From assembly GCF_018294505.1 (NCBI RefSeq), contig NC_057800.1, positions 174,701,120 to 174,765,119 of the forward strand: a stretch of DNA of 64,000 nt, read 5' to 3'. This document shows, piece by piece, positions 33,333-44,870 of the stretch; position 1 is the first letter of the stretch; each line of letters opens with the position of its first letter. The notes below the pieces were generated by a model. That model saw nothing but the letters and a program-made list of their open reading frames with translations, did not search any database and was not told the origin of the DNA. The position numbers were made by a program, and so were the translations under genes. The stretch is from Triticum aestivum. Its lineage: Eukaryota; Streptophyta; Magnoliopsida; Poales; Poaceae.

Positions 33333-36300
33333 ATGGTATCATCTTGAAGGTCCTAACCTAGGGCAAGCCGCCGCCGCCGCGCCGCGCCTCCTCGCACACG
33401 CCGCCTCCGCCGCCGCTCCCCACTGCCACCGCCGCCGCGCAGCGCNNNNNNNNNNNNNNNNNNNNNNNNNNNNNNNNNNNNNNNNNNNNNNNNNNNNNNN
33501 NNNNNNNNNNNNNNNNNNNNNNNNNNNNNNNNNNNNNNNNNNNNNNNNNNNNNNNNNNNNNNNNNNNNNNNNNNNNNNNNNNNNNNNNNNNNNNNNNNNN
33601 NNNNNNNNNNNNNNNNNNNNNNNNNNNNNNNNNNNNNNNNNNNNNNNNNNNNNNNNNNNNNNNNNNNNNNNNNNNNNNNNNNNNNNNNNNNNNNNNNNNN
33701 NNNNNNNNNNNNNNNNNNNNNNNNNNNNNNNNNNNNNNNNNNNNNNNNNNNNNNNGCCGCTCTCCACCTCCGCCACCACTGTCGTGTAGCGCCTCCTCGC
33801 GTGTGCCGCCGCCGCTCCCCACCACCGCCGCCGCTCCCCACCACCGCTGCCGCCGCGTCCTCCTCTGACGCCGCCGTCGCGCACCCCCTGCCACGCCACT
33901 GCCGCCTCGTCGCGCCGCAACCCTAACCCGACGCGCCGTCGCCGCGCACTCCCGAGTGTCGCCGCCGTCACCCCCTTCCTCTTCTCGCCGCTTCTCACGC
34001 CTTCCATGGATTCTCCGGGCTACTTCACCATCTGCGGTGGAACCGCTCGACCGGCCGCGCCGTTCCAGTCGCGTCCTCCCGCACCCGTCGGGTGTTACCC
34101 ATTGTCGCCACCAGCGCCTTCCCCGTAGCACCGGCGTGGTGGAGGGGGCCGACGCAACCGGCATGGTGGAGGTCGCCGCCGCCTGCAGCAGCCGTGGGCC
34201 CAGGACGTCGGGGGGCGCCACACTATCAGCAGGTTCTCCCCGCTGGCCACCAGGCGTTCATCAGCGCACCCTACCAGCCGACTAGCGTCGGCTACAGCGC
34301 CCTCCTTGCGTCGTCGCCCCTCGGTGGTTATGGCCCGCCCGTCCCGGCGCCGCCCTACGGGGGCTTTCCGCCGCCGCCGGTACCTGTGCCATGGGACCCC
34401 ACCCTCCTCGTCGCCCAGCACTTCGCGTTGTCGCCTAGTAGCTCCGTCGGTGGAGGTGACTGGTACATGGACTCAGGTGCTACTGCGCACATGGCAGCTC
34501 ATCCCGGTAACCTAACCTACTCCACTCCCGTTCACACACCAACTCGTATCACCATCGGCTAGGGCTCCTCCTTACCTATTACTCATATCGGTAGCACTAG
34601 CTTTCCCTCCACTTCCACACCCATCACTATGTCTAATGTTCTTGTTTCACCTGATTTAGTCACGAACCTAGTTTCTGTTCGTCGTCTTACTCGTGAGAAC
34701 CCACTAACTGTTGAATTTGATGGTGTTGGCTTTTCTGTGAAAGACGCCCGCACCCGGATGGTCCTTCACCGATATGACAGTCCCGATGAGCTCTACCCCC
34801 TGCACGCCGGTGCGTCCACCTCCACACCAGTTGCCCTTGCCGCCGGCGTTGACCTTTGGCACGCTGGCTTGGGTCACCCCAACCACACCGTCTTACGTCA
34901 AATTCTTAGGAGTTTCTCTTTCTCATGTAATAAGCTCGACGAGCACTCTTGTGAGGCTTGTCTCTTAGGCAAGCATGTTCATCTTCCCTTTAGTGCGTCT
35001 TCTTCAGTTTCCACTTTTCCGTTTCAATTACTTCATAGTGATGTTTGGACATCTCCCGTTGCGAGTAACACCGGCTATCTATACTACTTGGTACTTTTAG
35101 ATGATTACTCTCATTATATGTGCACTTTTCCCCTTCATTGTAAATCCGATACTTTAGCCACACTCACCGTGTTTTATGCCTATGTCACCACCCAGTTCGG
35201 TCACCCCATACTCGCACTCCAAACTGATAACGGAAAAGAGTTTGACAACGTCGCTCTTCACACACTTCTCGCCTCTCACGGCACCACCTTCCGTCTCACT
35301 TGCCCCTTCACTTCCCAGCAGAACGGCCGTGCCGAGCGCATTCTCCGCACTCTTAATGACTGCGTTCGCACGTTACTCTTTCACTCTAACGTGCCCGCTC
35401 GGTTTTGGCCCGATGCCCTCGCTACCGCCACTCTCTTAGTTAACATTCGCCTGTGTCGCTCTTGGTGGAACTATGCCCGTCACCACCTTCTCTTCGGCAC
35501 ACCATCGTCCTATGATGGTCTCCGCATCTTCGGGTGTCTCTGTTATCCTAGCACCGCATCCACCACGCCACACAAGCTCGCACCACGACCCGTCCCATGC
35601 GTCTTCCTTGGCTATCCTCCTAACACCAAAGGTTACCGGTGCTATGATCCTATCACTCATCGTGTGTACACCTCGAGGCATGTGTACTTTGTCGAGACAA
35701 TGTTCCCTTTTTCAGGTTCCTCTGGCTTCGTCCCCTTCGGCGCCGGCTCCCGCGCCCCCTTCGTGGAGCGATGTGCGGCGGCAGCCCCCGGTTGGCCTCC
35801 CGGCACGGCGCCCCCTTCTGCCGCCACCACCTGGCTTTGTGACTCTCTTCCCCGAGGTCGCGTTCGAGCGGGCCCCCGGGTTCCTGTCTCCCTCATACAA
35901 GGTTGAGCCCGGCACCCCGCCCGCCACCCGTGTGACGAGCTCGACGTCAACCTCGCTTGTCGCCTCTTCCGTCGCTGGATCGGCTGGCGCTGCTGCCGCA
36001 GTGGCCCCCTCCGCCGCCACGGCCCCCGCCGGCCCTGTTGCCCTGTCACTTGGCGTGACTACCCATGCACGAGCAGGAGTGCTTCAGCCTAGCACGCGCT
36101 ACTCCGCCGACGAGTATGTGTGCGCTGCCTCGATGTTGACGCCATCACCCGTCCTCACCTCCGCTCGTGCTGCCCTTCGGGATCCCCACTGGCTAGCTGC
36201 GATGCTGGAGGAGTTCGACGCCCTACAGCGCAACCGCACGTGGCAGCTTGTTCCGCGACCCCCTCGTGCCAACATCATCTCTGGCAAGTGAGTGTTTCGC

Positions 36301-37421
36301 CACAACACCCGCTCGGACGGTTCTCTCGAGCGCTACAAGGCTCGATGGGTGGTTCGTGCTTTCCAGCAGTGCGCGGGCGTGGACTTCACCGACACCTTCG
36401 GCCCGGTTGTGAAACCGGGCACGATTCACGTCGTGCTTCAGCTAGAGGTCTTGCGCGCCTGGCCTGTGCACCAGTTGGATGTCTCCAACGCCTTCTTGCA
36501 TGGCCATCTCGCCTAGCAGGTGCTCATAGAGCATCCCACTGGTTTTGTCGATGCCAAGCACCCCAACTTTGTGTGCTTGCTCTCCCATTTTCTTTACGGG
36601 TTGAAGGTGCCTCGGGCTTGGTACCAGCGTATCGCAGCCTTCCTACAGTCTCTCCGATTTCGGTCCACTCGCTCCGATGCTTCACTCTTCGTGTATCAGC
36701 AGGGAGTTGACACTGCATATCTGCTGCTCTATGTCGATGACATCATCCTCACGGCGTCCGCCCCCGACCTCCTTCAGCGGCTGACTGCTCGTCTTCGTGA
36801 TGAGTTCGCCCTCAAGGACTTGGGCCCTGCATTACTTCCTCGGCATCGAGGTGGTCCGACGGGCTGACGGCTTCTTTCTGCATCAGCAGAAGTACGCCCA
36901 CGAGCTCCTAGAGCATGCCGGTATGCTTAACTGCAAGCCGGCGCCCACCCCCATTGACATGAAGGCGAAGGCCTCTGCTCTTGAGGGGGCTCTTGCGTCC
37001 GATGGAGCATTTTATTGCTCTATTGTCGGTGCTTTACAGTACATGACGCTGACTCGCCCCGACCTGCAGTATGCTATCCAGCAGGTATGCCTCCATATGC
37101 ACGCCCCGCGTGACTCCCACTTGACTCTGGTGAAGCGTATTCTCCGTTACATACGCGGCACCATGTCCTTGGGACTCACCCTGACGGCCTCCGCCTCCAC
37201 CGACCTCGTGGCCTACTCGTATGCCGACTGGGCTGGCTGCCCCGACACGCGTCTATGTCAGGCTACTGCGTCTACCTTGGGCCCTCGTTGATTGCTTGGT
37301 CATCGAAGTGGTAGCCCACGGCCTCCCGCTCCAGCGCCGAGGCAGAGTATCGCGCCGTGGCTAATGTCGTGGTCGAGTGCTCTTGGATACGTCCGCTGCT
37401 CCAGGAGTTGCTTTATGATGT
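33333..37421 (+). pseudogene. Copia gag-pol remnant (protease, integrase, RT, RNase H), frame-broken
   Basis: The gag region (33345-34400) is GC-rich, partly N and not recognisable as capsid. DWYMDSGATAHM near 34460 is the protease. LWHAGLGHPNH with CEACLLGKH is the integrase zinc finger. HSDVW, LQTDNGKEF and QQNGRAER carry the catalytic Asp, Asp and Glu (34629-35700). RT has QLDVSNAFLHG and the YVDD box at 36730-36741. RNase H begins near 37030 with ALQYMTLTRPDLQYA. Stops lie at 34560-34562, 36289-36291 and 36514-36516; frameshifts near 35710, 36830 and 37265. The gene is cut at 37421 by a CACTA terminus. The order protease-integrase-RT-RNase H defines copia. No 3' LTR is in the window. Confidence 0.85.
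33446..33755. other. Assembly gap (310 N)
   Basis: The gap lies within GCC-rich repetitive sequence of the copia gag region. Long open frames spanning it on both strands are artefacts of N and high GC. Confidence 0.95.
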
Positions 37422-37929
37422 CACTACAAAAAAGAGACATATCCATGACATTTTGGGCCAAACGAAAAAAAATTCTGTCATACTTATGACACTTCTATGA
37501 CGATAATTGTGACAAAACCCGGTATCATCATAGATATGGTGGGATCCTACTTCTATGGGAAAAAATCATGACAGAAAATGGGCTTTTCGTCCTGGGCGGG
37601 CCGGAGATGCAGCTGCATGACATTCTTTGGGCCATCCATGACGGAAAAAAACCGTGGTAGAAGAAAGGGCGAGGAAAATATCGGGGTGTTCCCGGTTACG
37701 GTGGGTGGTCGGGGCCAAGCGATGCATGGAGGTTTGCGTGTTTCTCTTGTACACACACGCGCGTGGGTGCGAGGCGTTGGGCTCTAACTGAACCTGAGCG
37801 AGGCATTCGCCTACTGAAGCTGAGCGATTCACTGTAGGCTACGCGTTACTGAACCCGAGCGATCGATCGATGGCTGTTAACTGAACCCGATCGAGCGATT
37901 CCTTCGCTACTGCTGCTAACTAAAGCCGA

Positions 37930-38400
37930 TCGATGCTGCCTCTGGATGAACAGTGAGCATTCCTGGGGGGTTTGGATGAACAGCTCTCGGTGGGGGTGGA
38001 TGAACAGGACCCGGTGGTGTTGCCTCTTGATGAACATGACCCCGATCGATCGAGCCAGTTGGGGCTGGATGAACAGGACCCTGTGGAGGGCTGGATGAAC
38101 AGGACCACCTTGTGGAGGGTTGGATGAACAATAGATGATGGAGGGCTGGATCAACAGTAGCCCGTGGAGGGGTGGTTGAATAGGAGCCCGTGGAGAGGGC
38201 TGGTCGAACAGTAGCCGATGGAGTAGCGCGCGATGGAGGCTGGATGAACAGGAGCCCATGGATGAACAGTCGTAGGTGGAGGCTGGAGGAGGTCGAAGGT
38301 GGATGAACAGTAGCCCGTGGAGGCTGGAGGGGGTCGATGGTGGAGATGAAAAGTATCCCGTGGAGTCCCGTTTTGCGGTACGCCACACCCCACCCGATGA
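37930..38400 (+). repeat. Degenerate 25-30-bp minisatellite, about 13 copies
   Basis: The core TGGATGAACAG(G/T)A is followed by CCCGTGGAGG in many copies. Spacing is 25-40 bases. Frames on the minus strand translate as repeated LLFIQP or VLFIHP and are not genes. Confidence 0.8.
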
Positions 38401-38700
38401 ACAGGACCCCTGTTTCGACCGTAGCGCTCCAACGCAAGTCTGTTTCCTTCGTTTTGCGGTATGCCACACCCCTCCCGATCAACAAGACCCCGTTTCGACC
38501 GTAGGAGGTCCGTTTCCTCCGTTTTACGGTACGCCAGACCCCTCCTGATGAATAGGATCCCGTTTCGAACGTGGCCGGTCGAACACAAGGCTGTTTCCTC
38601 CGTTGTGTGGTATGCCAGGACTCGTTTTCATCGGCTGTTCCGTCCAAGCCGGTTGGCTCCCACGCGTTCCGTTGCCTCCCGATGAACACGACGCATTCTG
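38370..38700 (+). repeat. ~75-bp imperfect tandem repeat, about four copies
   Basis: Units contain CGTTTTGCGGTACGCCA, CACCC, CCCGATGAACAGGA and CCCGTTTCGACCGTA. Copies start near 38370, 38450, 38518 and 38600. They grade into the preceding array through the shared GATGAACAG core. Confidence 0.7.
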
Positions 38701-38999
38701 TTGCCTCCCCATGAACACAATGCATTCCGTTGCCTCCCCGTGAACACGATAACTACGCAGTTTCTCCGTTTCGACCCAGCCATGTATACGAGCCCTGGCC
38801 GTACGTATGCGTCAGTAGGCATTTTAGACCGCGCCCGTATGTACGTACGTGTCCATATTTTCTTTCTTGCACCCTGGCCGTTGTACGTACGTGTACATGC
38901 TACGTGCCCGCCTCTACTACGACATGTGCGCGTCTACATCGACCAGTATGTACGTACACGTTCGCGACCAGAATGACAACGCTACTTACACTTCGACCA

Positions 39000-39310
39000 G
39001 GTGGGTCCCGACTGTCAGGCACTTCCTTGCGTGCGAAGATGTAGCTGGTGGGTCCCAGCGGTCAGGGGGCGAATCATTTTTTTTGCCTGGACGCACTTCC
39101 TTGCATGCGAAGATGTAGATGGTGGGTCCCAGCAGTCAGGGGAAACATTTTTTCACGAAACACGGTGGCCCGTCCAGTGGGTCCCTGCTATCAGGTGGAG
39201 GAATAATTATTTTGCGCATAATAAGGAGGAACTTCCTTGCGGCCATCGTGGACCCAGCTGTCAGCCTCTCCACGTACAGTACTCTTCTGATGGAAGTCGT
39301 TCCTTGACCA
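39000..39310 (+). repeat. Imperfect repeats of a GGTGGGTCCCAG(C)..TCAGG module
   Basis: About four modules near 39000, 39048, 39120 and 39177 share GTGGGTCCC, a TCAGG box and CACTTCCTTGC(G/A)TGCGAAG. A related copy lies at 40330-40450. Open frames here are coincidental. Confidence 0.6.
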
Positions 39311-39655
39311 TGTTGACCACGCCGCGCCGAGAGAACCAGGGCGGTGGACGGCGGCGAGGCCTAGGAAGGGGACGACGCGGAGCCGGGGAAGACGCGACAG
39401 TGGATGCCCACACGGAGAGGAGTACGAGGGTTCACTGGTTCGGCTGGGGTGTGAGGCTGCCATCACCGCAGAATAATAGGGGATGTGGGTGGGTAGAGGG
39501 ATGCCCTGGCCAGCGGTGGGAGTACTAGGGGGCGGTGAGGCATGCGCGGTAGCACAGCCGGCCACGGGAGGCGGGAGCAGGCGATCCCGCCGGCGCTAGA
39601 TTTGGCGCCTGGAGCAAGAAGATCAGAGATTGAAGAAACACGACGGCCGTTGGAT

Positions 39656-40869
39656 TGACATCCAATGGTTACGTCTGCTAGAATCGTATGGTGACGTATA
39701 TAATAACTAAAAAAATCTTACATACGCGTCAACTTAATAGGCCCACAAGTCAGACCATTCCCTCTTTTTTTTAATAATTTATATATAGCTCATTGCGAGT
39801 TCTTATGCAATTTATTGCAGTCCGTTTTTTGGTTGGCTAGGGCCAATTTCGCATATTTCTATGGGTTCTAAACTATTTTTAATACCGAAATGTCGAGCCA
39901 GATTTAAAGTACTTGAAGATATATTTAAATTAGGTTAATGCCGAGTGAAATAGGAATCTGAAAAAGTGGAAAAATTCAGAAATTATAAAGTAATTGCCAA
40001 TTTGTCATCTATTTTTATATTTACTACCCATTTCATATTACTTTCAAGATTTGCAGGTGTCTTGAAAGAGTTGCAGCCCATTAGGGCGTAGAAAAATAAG
40101 TAGGCCTGGATTGGGTATTCTTCAGAAAAAATAAACTAGGCTCATTTTCACAAAGAAAAAATAGCTGGGCTGGTCACATGGTGAACATAAAATATAAGCC
40201 TGGGCTAGATGGGCCACAGCCCAGTAAAAACCCTGCTCCGTCTCAGCAATAATAAAAAAATACTGCTCGAACAGCTACGTCCCAGGTGTCAGCCGATCTT
40301 GTGATGTTCTCTTGTCTATTGACTATATACGCTCACAATGTCGTGGGTCCCAGATGTCAGAAAAACACTAGGAGGAAGCATTTTATTTTTCCATACGCTG
40401 ACATGGTGGGCCCCTACTATCATCCTCTCCAAGTACTTCTGTCGATTCCTGTTGTTTGTTGACCATGTTGACAACACGAGAAGGCGGCACCGCGGCGAGC
40501 GCACCAAAGCGCGCGGAGGACGACAGCGAGGCCTCGGACATCGGTGTTAACGACTTAGGAGACGGTGGGGCGGCGATGCATGTGCTGAGGCGCAGGCGGC
40601 CCCGCCGGCGCTGGTTTGGTTTGGCGGCTGGAGGAAGACAGGACTGAAAAAACATGACAGACTATAAAAGCAGCAGGAGTACTTAACAACCTTAACTGAA
40701 ACTAGCAGGGGCACTTAACAACCATAGCCGAAAGCAGTATGAGTACTTATACAGGTTCAACCATACAAAGCATGTCTCGAACAGTGCTACTTTGCCTACA
40801 GTTGACCAAGGGTGAGGCCGCCAAGCCCTAAGACAAGGCCCAGGCGCCACCCCGCGCATCCACAACCTT
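39656..40869. other. Intergenic sequence with a diverged copy of 39240-39600
   Basis: 39656-40250 is AT-rich with no gene. 40260-40660 repeats the order seen at 39240-39600: a GTCAG-containing module, CTCTCCAAGTACTTCT, TTGACCATGTTGAC, then a GC-rich block with GGCGGCG. 40670-40760 contains two copies of GTACTTAACAACC-like sequence. 40760-40869 is the 3' flank of the minus-strand B3 gene copy. Confidence 0.45.
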
Positions 40870-41930
40870 CTAAAAGCGGCTTGATCTCGCAATGTGGGCA
40901 ATAAACAGGATATTCGCTTTACAGCCATGGAAAAGCAGGAACATAATCTTCTGTCCTATACTCCAAGATGGACGGGCCCTCATTATTTGAGACCACCCAT
41001 GAATAAGTATCTTTTCACCTCCAAGGGGAATGGAGTAGGTCAATATAAACATCATGTTGTGACAAAGCACAAGTCTGACCCGACCATGGTCAGGCATGTG
41101 TACAGGAACAATAGAACTGGGAAGTTTCTGTTTCAAGAAGATCACAGCTGTAAAACTGTGTATAAACAATAGTTTACGGACAACATATATAATAGAAAAC
41201 ATCTCATACCATAATTTCTCGACACAGTTGGACCTGTTCAACGATTGCAGCAGTGGCACACATATCCCACATGGCCTTCCACCATTGAAACGCCCCACAA
41301 GGACCTCAAGACGATCAATAAAGTGTAGGAACTTGTGGATGTCGTCCCAGTCAACTTCAGTGCCATCAGTAACAGCCGAGTTGTTACAGAATAACAAACG
41401 AGCAGCCTGCTTAACTCTGAAAAAACCTACATGTGCCACCAATTATAAGAAAATATTAGTTAGAAGTAGCATCTTCATGAGAGATTCGTTGCTACTTCTA
41501 AAGTTAAATTGTGATTAGTTAGACAGAATAGGTGGATTAAGAAGTAATCGAGGCAACAAGCAAGAACAAGATACAAAACTAACATGGATGAACAATTGGA
41601 ACGACGTCGGGGTGGAAGATCGCAGTGAAGATGAGACCAAGTTCTGTTATTTCCATCAGCATCCGTGCGCCAACTTTTAGTCCGTAACACTTGAGAAAGT
41701 TTATCCAAGTTCGGCCATAAAAAAGCAGCGATCTTCTTGGTTCATGAACCCAACTCGAAACTTATATCCATGGCTTGTCTTCACTGTGATCATAAAACTG
41801 GTGTATTCAGTTATGGCAAGGCCGAGCATCTTGACTACATTGTTCTGGCAGAGCAAATAATGCACTGCAGGAAAAATAATATGAGAACACAATGTATTCC
41901 CTATCCAAGAATTCGTACCTGGTTCTCCAT
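40870..41930 (-). pseudogene. B3-domain gene, downstream tandem copy
   Basis: ATG at 41930 encodes MENQ up to donor CAG|GTAC (41919). An acceptor TTTGCTCTGCCAG continues the frame at 41844 with NNVVKMLGLAITEYTSFM, TVKTSHGYKFRVGF and FFMAEL. A one-base frame break near 41705 separates this from WINFLKCYGLKVGARM and IFHPDVVPIVHP, the second half of a B3 fold. Exon 41210-41416 encodes VKQAARLLFCNN, WDDIHKFLHFIDRLEVLVG and PLLQSLNRSNCVEKL. A final block (40870-41147) encodes LPSSIVPVHMPDHGRVRLVL and KILIHGWSQIMRARPSW, a second B3-like unit, ending at TAG. The phase into the final block does not work at the obvious acceptor. B3 domains bind DNA. The frame break makes a full product unlikely. Confidence 0.55.
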
Positions 41931-42250
41931 GAGAAAACCCTATGCAATTGCTGAGAGGGGTTTTTCTCTGAACAAGCAGACGAGGGAGAAGGGGATTCAG
42001 GCCCAGTGAAATATTGCCGCTTCGTCCGTCCAACTTACTGCTAAAGCTGGAAAGGGGGGTTTGTGATTTGACGGCTCATTAGGCATTACTGCGGTGCTAC
42101 GACCGGGGTGTGTCTACCGTGAAGTTGTGCACTCTAATTTGTGCATATGGCACGTGGACCCCATTGCCGGATGCCCCACATATCAGCGAAAGGAAGTAGA
42201 AAGACAGGAGTAACTAGTTACACATAAACATATTTTTGACATAGAGATAC
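41931..42250 (-). promoter_or_regulatory. 5' leader and promoter block of the downstream B3 copy
   Basis: 42010-42195 matches 54065-54260 in order and content: GCTTCGTCCGTCCAACTTAC, TTTGTGATTTGACGGCTCAT, GGGCATTACTG-like and a GTGGACCCC block. Both lie directly upstream of a minus-strand B3 gene copy. The duplication therefore included the promoter. I cannot place the TATA box or transcription start. Confidence 0.6.
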
Positions 42251-42336
42251 TCCCTCTGTAAAGAAATATACAAATCTTTTATATCACAACTTTATACATA
42301 AGAAAAATCAAGGGGAATATATATATAACATATATA
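42251..42336. repeat. Partial Stowaway-type MITE left end
   Basis: TACTCCCTCTGTAAAGAAATAT (42248-42269) resembles a Stowaway terminus. The rest is AT-rich and merges with the inverted-repeat arm. No right terminus is seen. Confidence 0.4.
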
Positions 42337-42524
42337 ATTATAAAAAACAGAGTTGTTTTTAACACAGTATAGACAAGTTGGTGATGATGGTGTGCCTGCC
42401 ATCCTGCAATATAGGTCGTCTGATCTATATCTGACGGATAGGAAGGAAACTATGGCAATTTTGCAAAAAGGTACCCACACACCTCTCCACATTTGCAAAT
42501 AAGGCCTTACCTCGTTCATCCTTT
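42337..42524 (+). repeat. Right arm of the distant inverted repeat pair
   Basis: This is the reverse complement of 1-163 and is more complete, with 27 additional bases after CAACT. The two arms enclose 42 kb that includes many unrelated insertions. A single transposon with these as its ends is therefore unlikely. Confidence 0.75.
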
Positions 42525-42960
42525 TCTCTCACAAGATAAAATAATCATAAAAATGCATCTTGATGTTACGTGCAACGCATGGGCATTATGGGGGTTCAGC
42601 TGAGAATATAATATTCAGACAGGCTCATGGTTCTGGAATTTGGGCCGCAGGCCCACCCTGCATGTTTGGGGGCCCATGTGTTCTACCTCAGCGGTTTTCA
42701 TATTGCAAGCAATCGGTACAGCGCTGGTTTTAGATGCTGTCGCAAGGCGAATACAAAAATTGACTAAAGCACGGCAGCTGTTGGAATGAATTCGAACGAC
42801 AGTTCCTAACCAGTAATGAGAGCTGCAATTCTATCCATGATATACCATGTGATAAATAATATTGTCGTATTACTTATACACATAGGACACCTGTTTCACC
42901 ATGCCAGATTATTACATCAAAATCTCTCAGAGGATAGATTAGTTCGGCAGTTGCGTGCTG
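42525..42960. other. 3' flank of the upstream B3 gene copy; nothing recognised
   Basis: AT-rich with a GGGCC-containing stretch near 42640-42690. No repeat or coding frame is supported. Confidence 0.4.
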
Positions 42961-43215
42961 CTACTGAAGAATTTCAAAATTGACTTGGACCAGCTCTCCT
43001 TGCCGAGAAAGTTTCATTTTGAGATCATCCCCTACCGCAAGATATGATTTAGATTTGAACCTTGACCATCCTTTAGCATCAATCCTCATGCGACCATCAT
43101 TTGTACTTACGGTATATTGAGCAGGTTCATTCACACCAAGGTTGCGCATGGTAAGAGAAACTTGGCCGCTATCGCCCGGATTGTTGAACAACTCCCTCGT
43201 TACTCTAGGAATTCT
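42961..43215 (-). CDS. Last exon of the upstream B3-domain gene copy
   Basis: The acceptor TTTGCAAACAG precedes 84 codons ending at TAG... read on the minus strand as EILQ and stop. The exon encodes RIPRVTRELFNNPGDSGQVS, then QYTVSTNDGRMRID, KGWSRFKSKSYLAVGDDLKM and a final strand VQVNFEILQ. This fits the C-terminal two-thirds of a B3 DNA-binding domain, with its Gly-Trp-x2-Phe core and GD turn. It is in good condition, with no stop inside. It lies downstream of the Pro/Ala-rich block (43379-43700) and of the retroelement insertion. Whether it is still spliced to the 5' exons at 53.6 kb is unknown. Confidence 0.6.
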   Translation of the reverse strand, partial: RIPRVTRELFNNPGDSGQVSLTMRNLGVNEPAQYTVSTNDGRMRIDAKGWSRFKSKSYLAVGDDLKMKLSRQGELVQVNFEILQ

Positions 43216-44628
43216 CTGTTTGCAAACAACAAGACATACCCAAACAGTTAGACCAACACAGTGAATCATGCAAAACAACATGGAAAAAAAGAATGAAGTA
43301 CTTGGGCGGCCAATGCTTACCAAGAAGGTGGACATGTCGGTTTTTGTAAGGACTTTGGTATGAAGTGTTTAATGCAGCCTAGTCTGTTGCTGGTGCAACT
43401 ACTCGTTCGGTTGCCGTTGCACGGGTCAGAGCAGATGCAAGTGCAAGTGTTAGTGCAGGTGCCGAAGCCATCGCTGCTGCCAGAGATGGTGCTCCTTGTA
43501 GAGTTGGTGCGGGTGTCGGAGCAGGTGCCGGTGTCGATGCCCGATCCTCCGGTGGATCAGCCTGATCCACTGACGCGGTCGGTGTCCAATCCTCAGCTGG
43601 ATCAGACTAAGTTGCTGCCACTGTTAGTGCTAGAGCAACTGCGGTGCTCAATCTGTTGCTGAAGGTGGTACCGATGTGGGAGACAGCGGCGATTGTGTCT
43701 GGTCTGCTATGATCAGCTTTCTAACTTGACTAGGCTCCATGACCGTGATCCAGTTTTTTCTTCATTTCTTTTAAACGCGAGAAGTACTAATTGTGGTGTT
43801 TTTGTTAAACCAAACTACAGTTCATCATAGGGATTCATCTTGTACTCAGACAACAGACTGATCCAATTTTTTCCAGTAATATAAGTGATGGACAGTGCCT
43901 TCGTTATGACACGACATAAGAAGTGAAACCTGCAAAATAGCCATCGTAGAGCAAACCAAATGGTTTAATCTGTGATGAATGTCACATGGCAAAACCTGCA
44001 TCGTAAAATTGCAGTAAAAGAAAGCAAATATGACATTAAATCAATAAGATTTACTTGATGTGACACGAGTGAATCCTTACCAGGAAATCACTATGTTGAA
44101 GTACTAAACAGAAGATTGATCGTCCAACTATGGGTGGCATGCAGGGGCCCCGCCTACTCCCACAAGCAGGACAGTCCAAAGGTCGTGAAAAATCCTGGTG
44201 GGTGCGATAAACCCTGCAATGCATAGAGATATTGGAGTGTAACCATAATTGATAAACCGTCCTCACCAAAAAGATGATCTGGATACTTCAAAATATACAG
44301 ACTGAATTGAGTGGACAAACATTAACATAGACCATTCTCAGGACTGACCACACACCAAAAGCGGCAGTACTAATAAACAATACAGGGTTTACAAACACAA
44401 ATCAAGTATTGAAAAATAGTACTTACTATAGACAAGCAAAGTTGCACTAATTAAACTCTGCAGACTATTTCTTGCCACCAACCTACAGGATGAACCCTGC
44501 ATAACTGACTAGGCCATGGACTTCGTGAGAGATGTCTACATGCACCATCACCATCTCGTCAACCTTGGAGAACCTAACAGAGTGGTCTTTCCACTCAAAA
44601 ACATGATGATGAAGACATGCTGCATCAG
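43216..44628 (-). pseudogene. Middle region of the upstream B3 gene copy, decayed
   Basis: Two pieces look exonic on the minus strand. 44484-44628 encodes LHHHVFEWKDHSVRFSKVDE and HVDISHEVHGLVSYAGFIL before TAG. 43379-43600 encodes a Pro/Ala/Thr-rich stretch (RASTPAPAPTPAPTLQGAP) bounded by stops. A possible exon at 44085-44217 lies between TATGCATTGCAG and TTTCCTG|GTAAGG, but no frame is persuasive. The retroelement abuts the first piece at 44629, creating a fused open frame at 44483-44812. I infer these belong to the B3 gene from strand and position only. Confidence 0.35.
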
Positions 44629-44870
44629 ATTTAGTGCCAAACATTTTAGAGATCTCTTCTTCTAGCACTTGAGCACAATTATCCTTTCCATCATACTCAC
44701 GAAAGATATTAAAAAGATGAAGCGTATGAGACAAACTAAATTCCATTTTTTGTAGTTTTATTTTATAAACTAAACTAGTGATAAAACAAGAAACTAAAAG
44801 ACTCGATTGCAAGATCTAAAGATATACCTTCAAGCGCTAACCTCCCCGGCAACGGCGCCAGAAAAGAGCT

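Larger units (their letters stand above)
37422..39655 (+). mobile_element. CACTA transposon left end with minisatellite-rich interior
   Basis: It starts CACTACAAAAAAGAGACATA inside the copia RNase H frame. The last three host bases are TGT (37419-37421), the candidate target duplication. TGTCAT/ATGACA subterminal motifs and GGGCC follow. From 37930 come degenerate arrays. No transposase frame is visible. No matching right terminus (TTTTGTAGTG type) appears in the window, so the element is truncated or its end has decayed. The style resembles Triticeae Jorge or Clifford elements, from memory. Confidence 0.65.

Noticed and set aside
33339..34221. Long Gly/Arg-rich open frames on the minus strand
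   Set aside because: They cross 310 N and read the complement of GCC-rich copia gag sequence; there is no independent support.
10305..37422. A single CACTA element bounded by the termini at 10305 and 37422
   Set aside because: The 10305 terminus is a right end and the 37422 terminus a left end; they face away from each other's interval.
37930..38700. Short spaced repeats that might suggest a CRISPR-like array
   Set aside because: Repeats are degenerate with variable spacing, there are no cas genes, and the genome is a plant nuclear one.
37846..38725. Overlapping minus-strand frames of 145-269 codons with LLFIQP/VLFIHP repeats
   Set aside because: They are translations of the TGGATGAACAG minisatellite in a CACTA end; all three frames are open because the repeat lacks stop codons.
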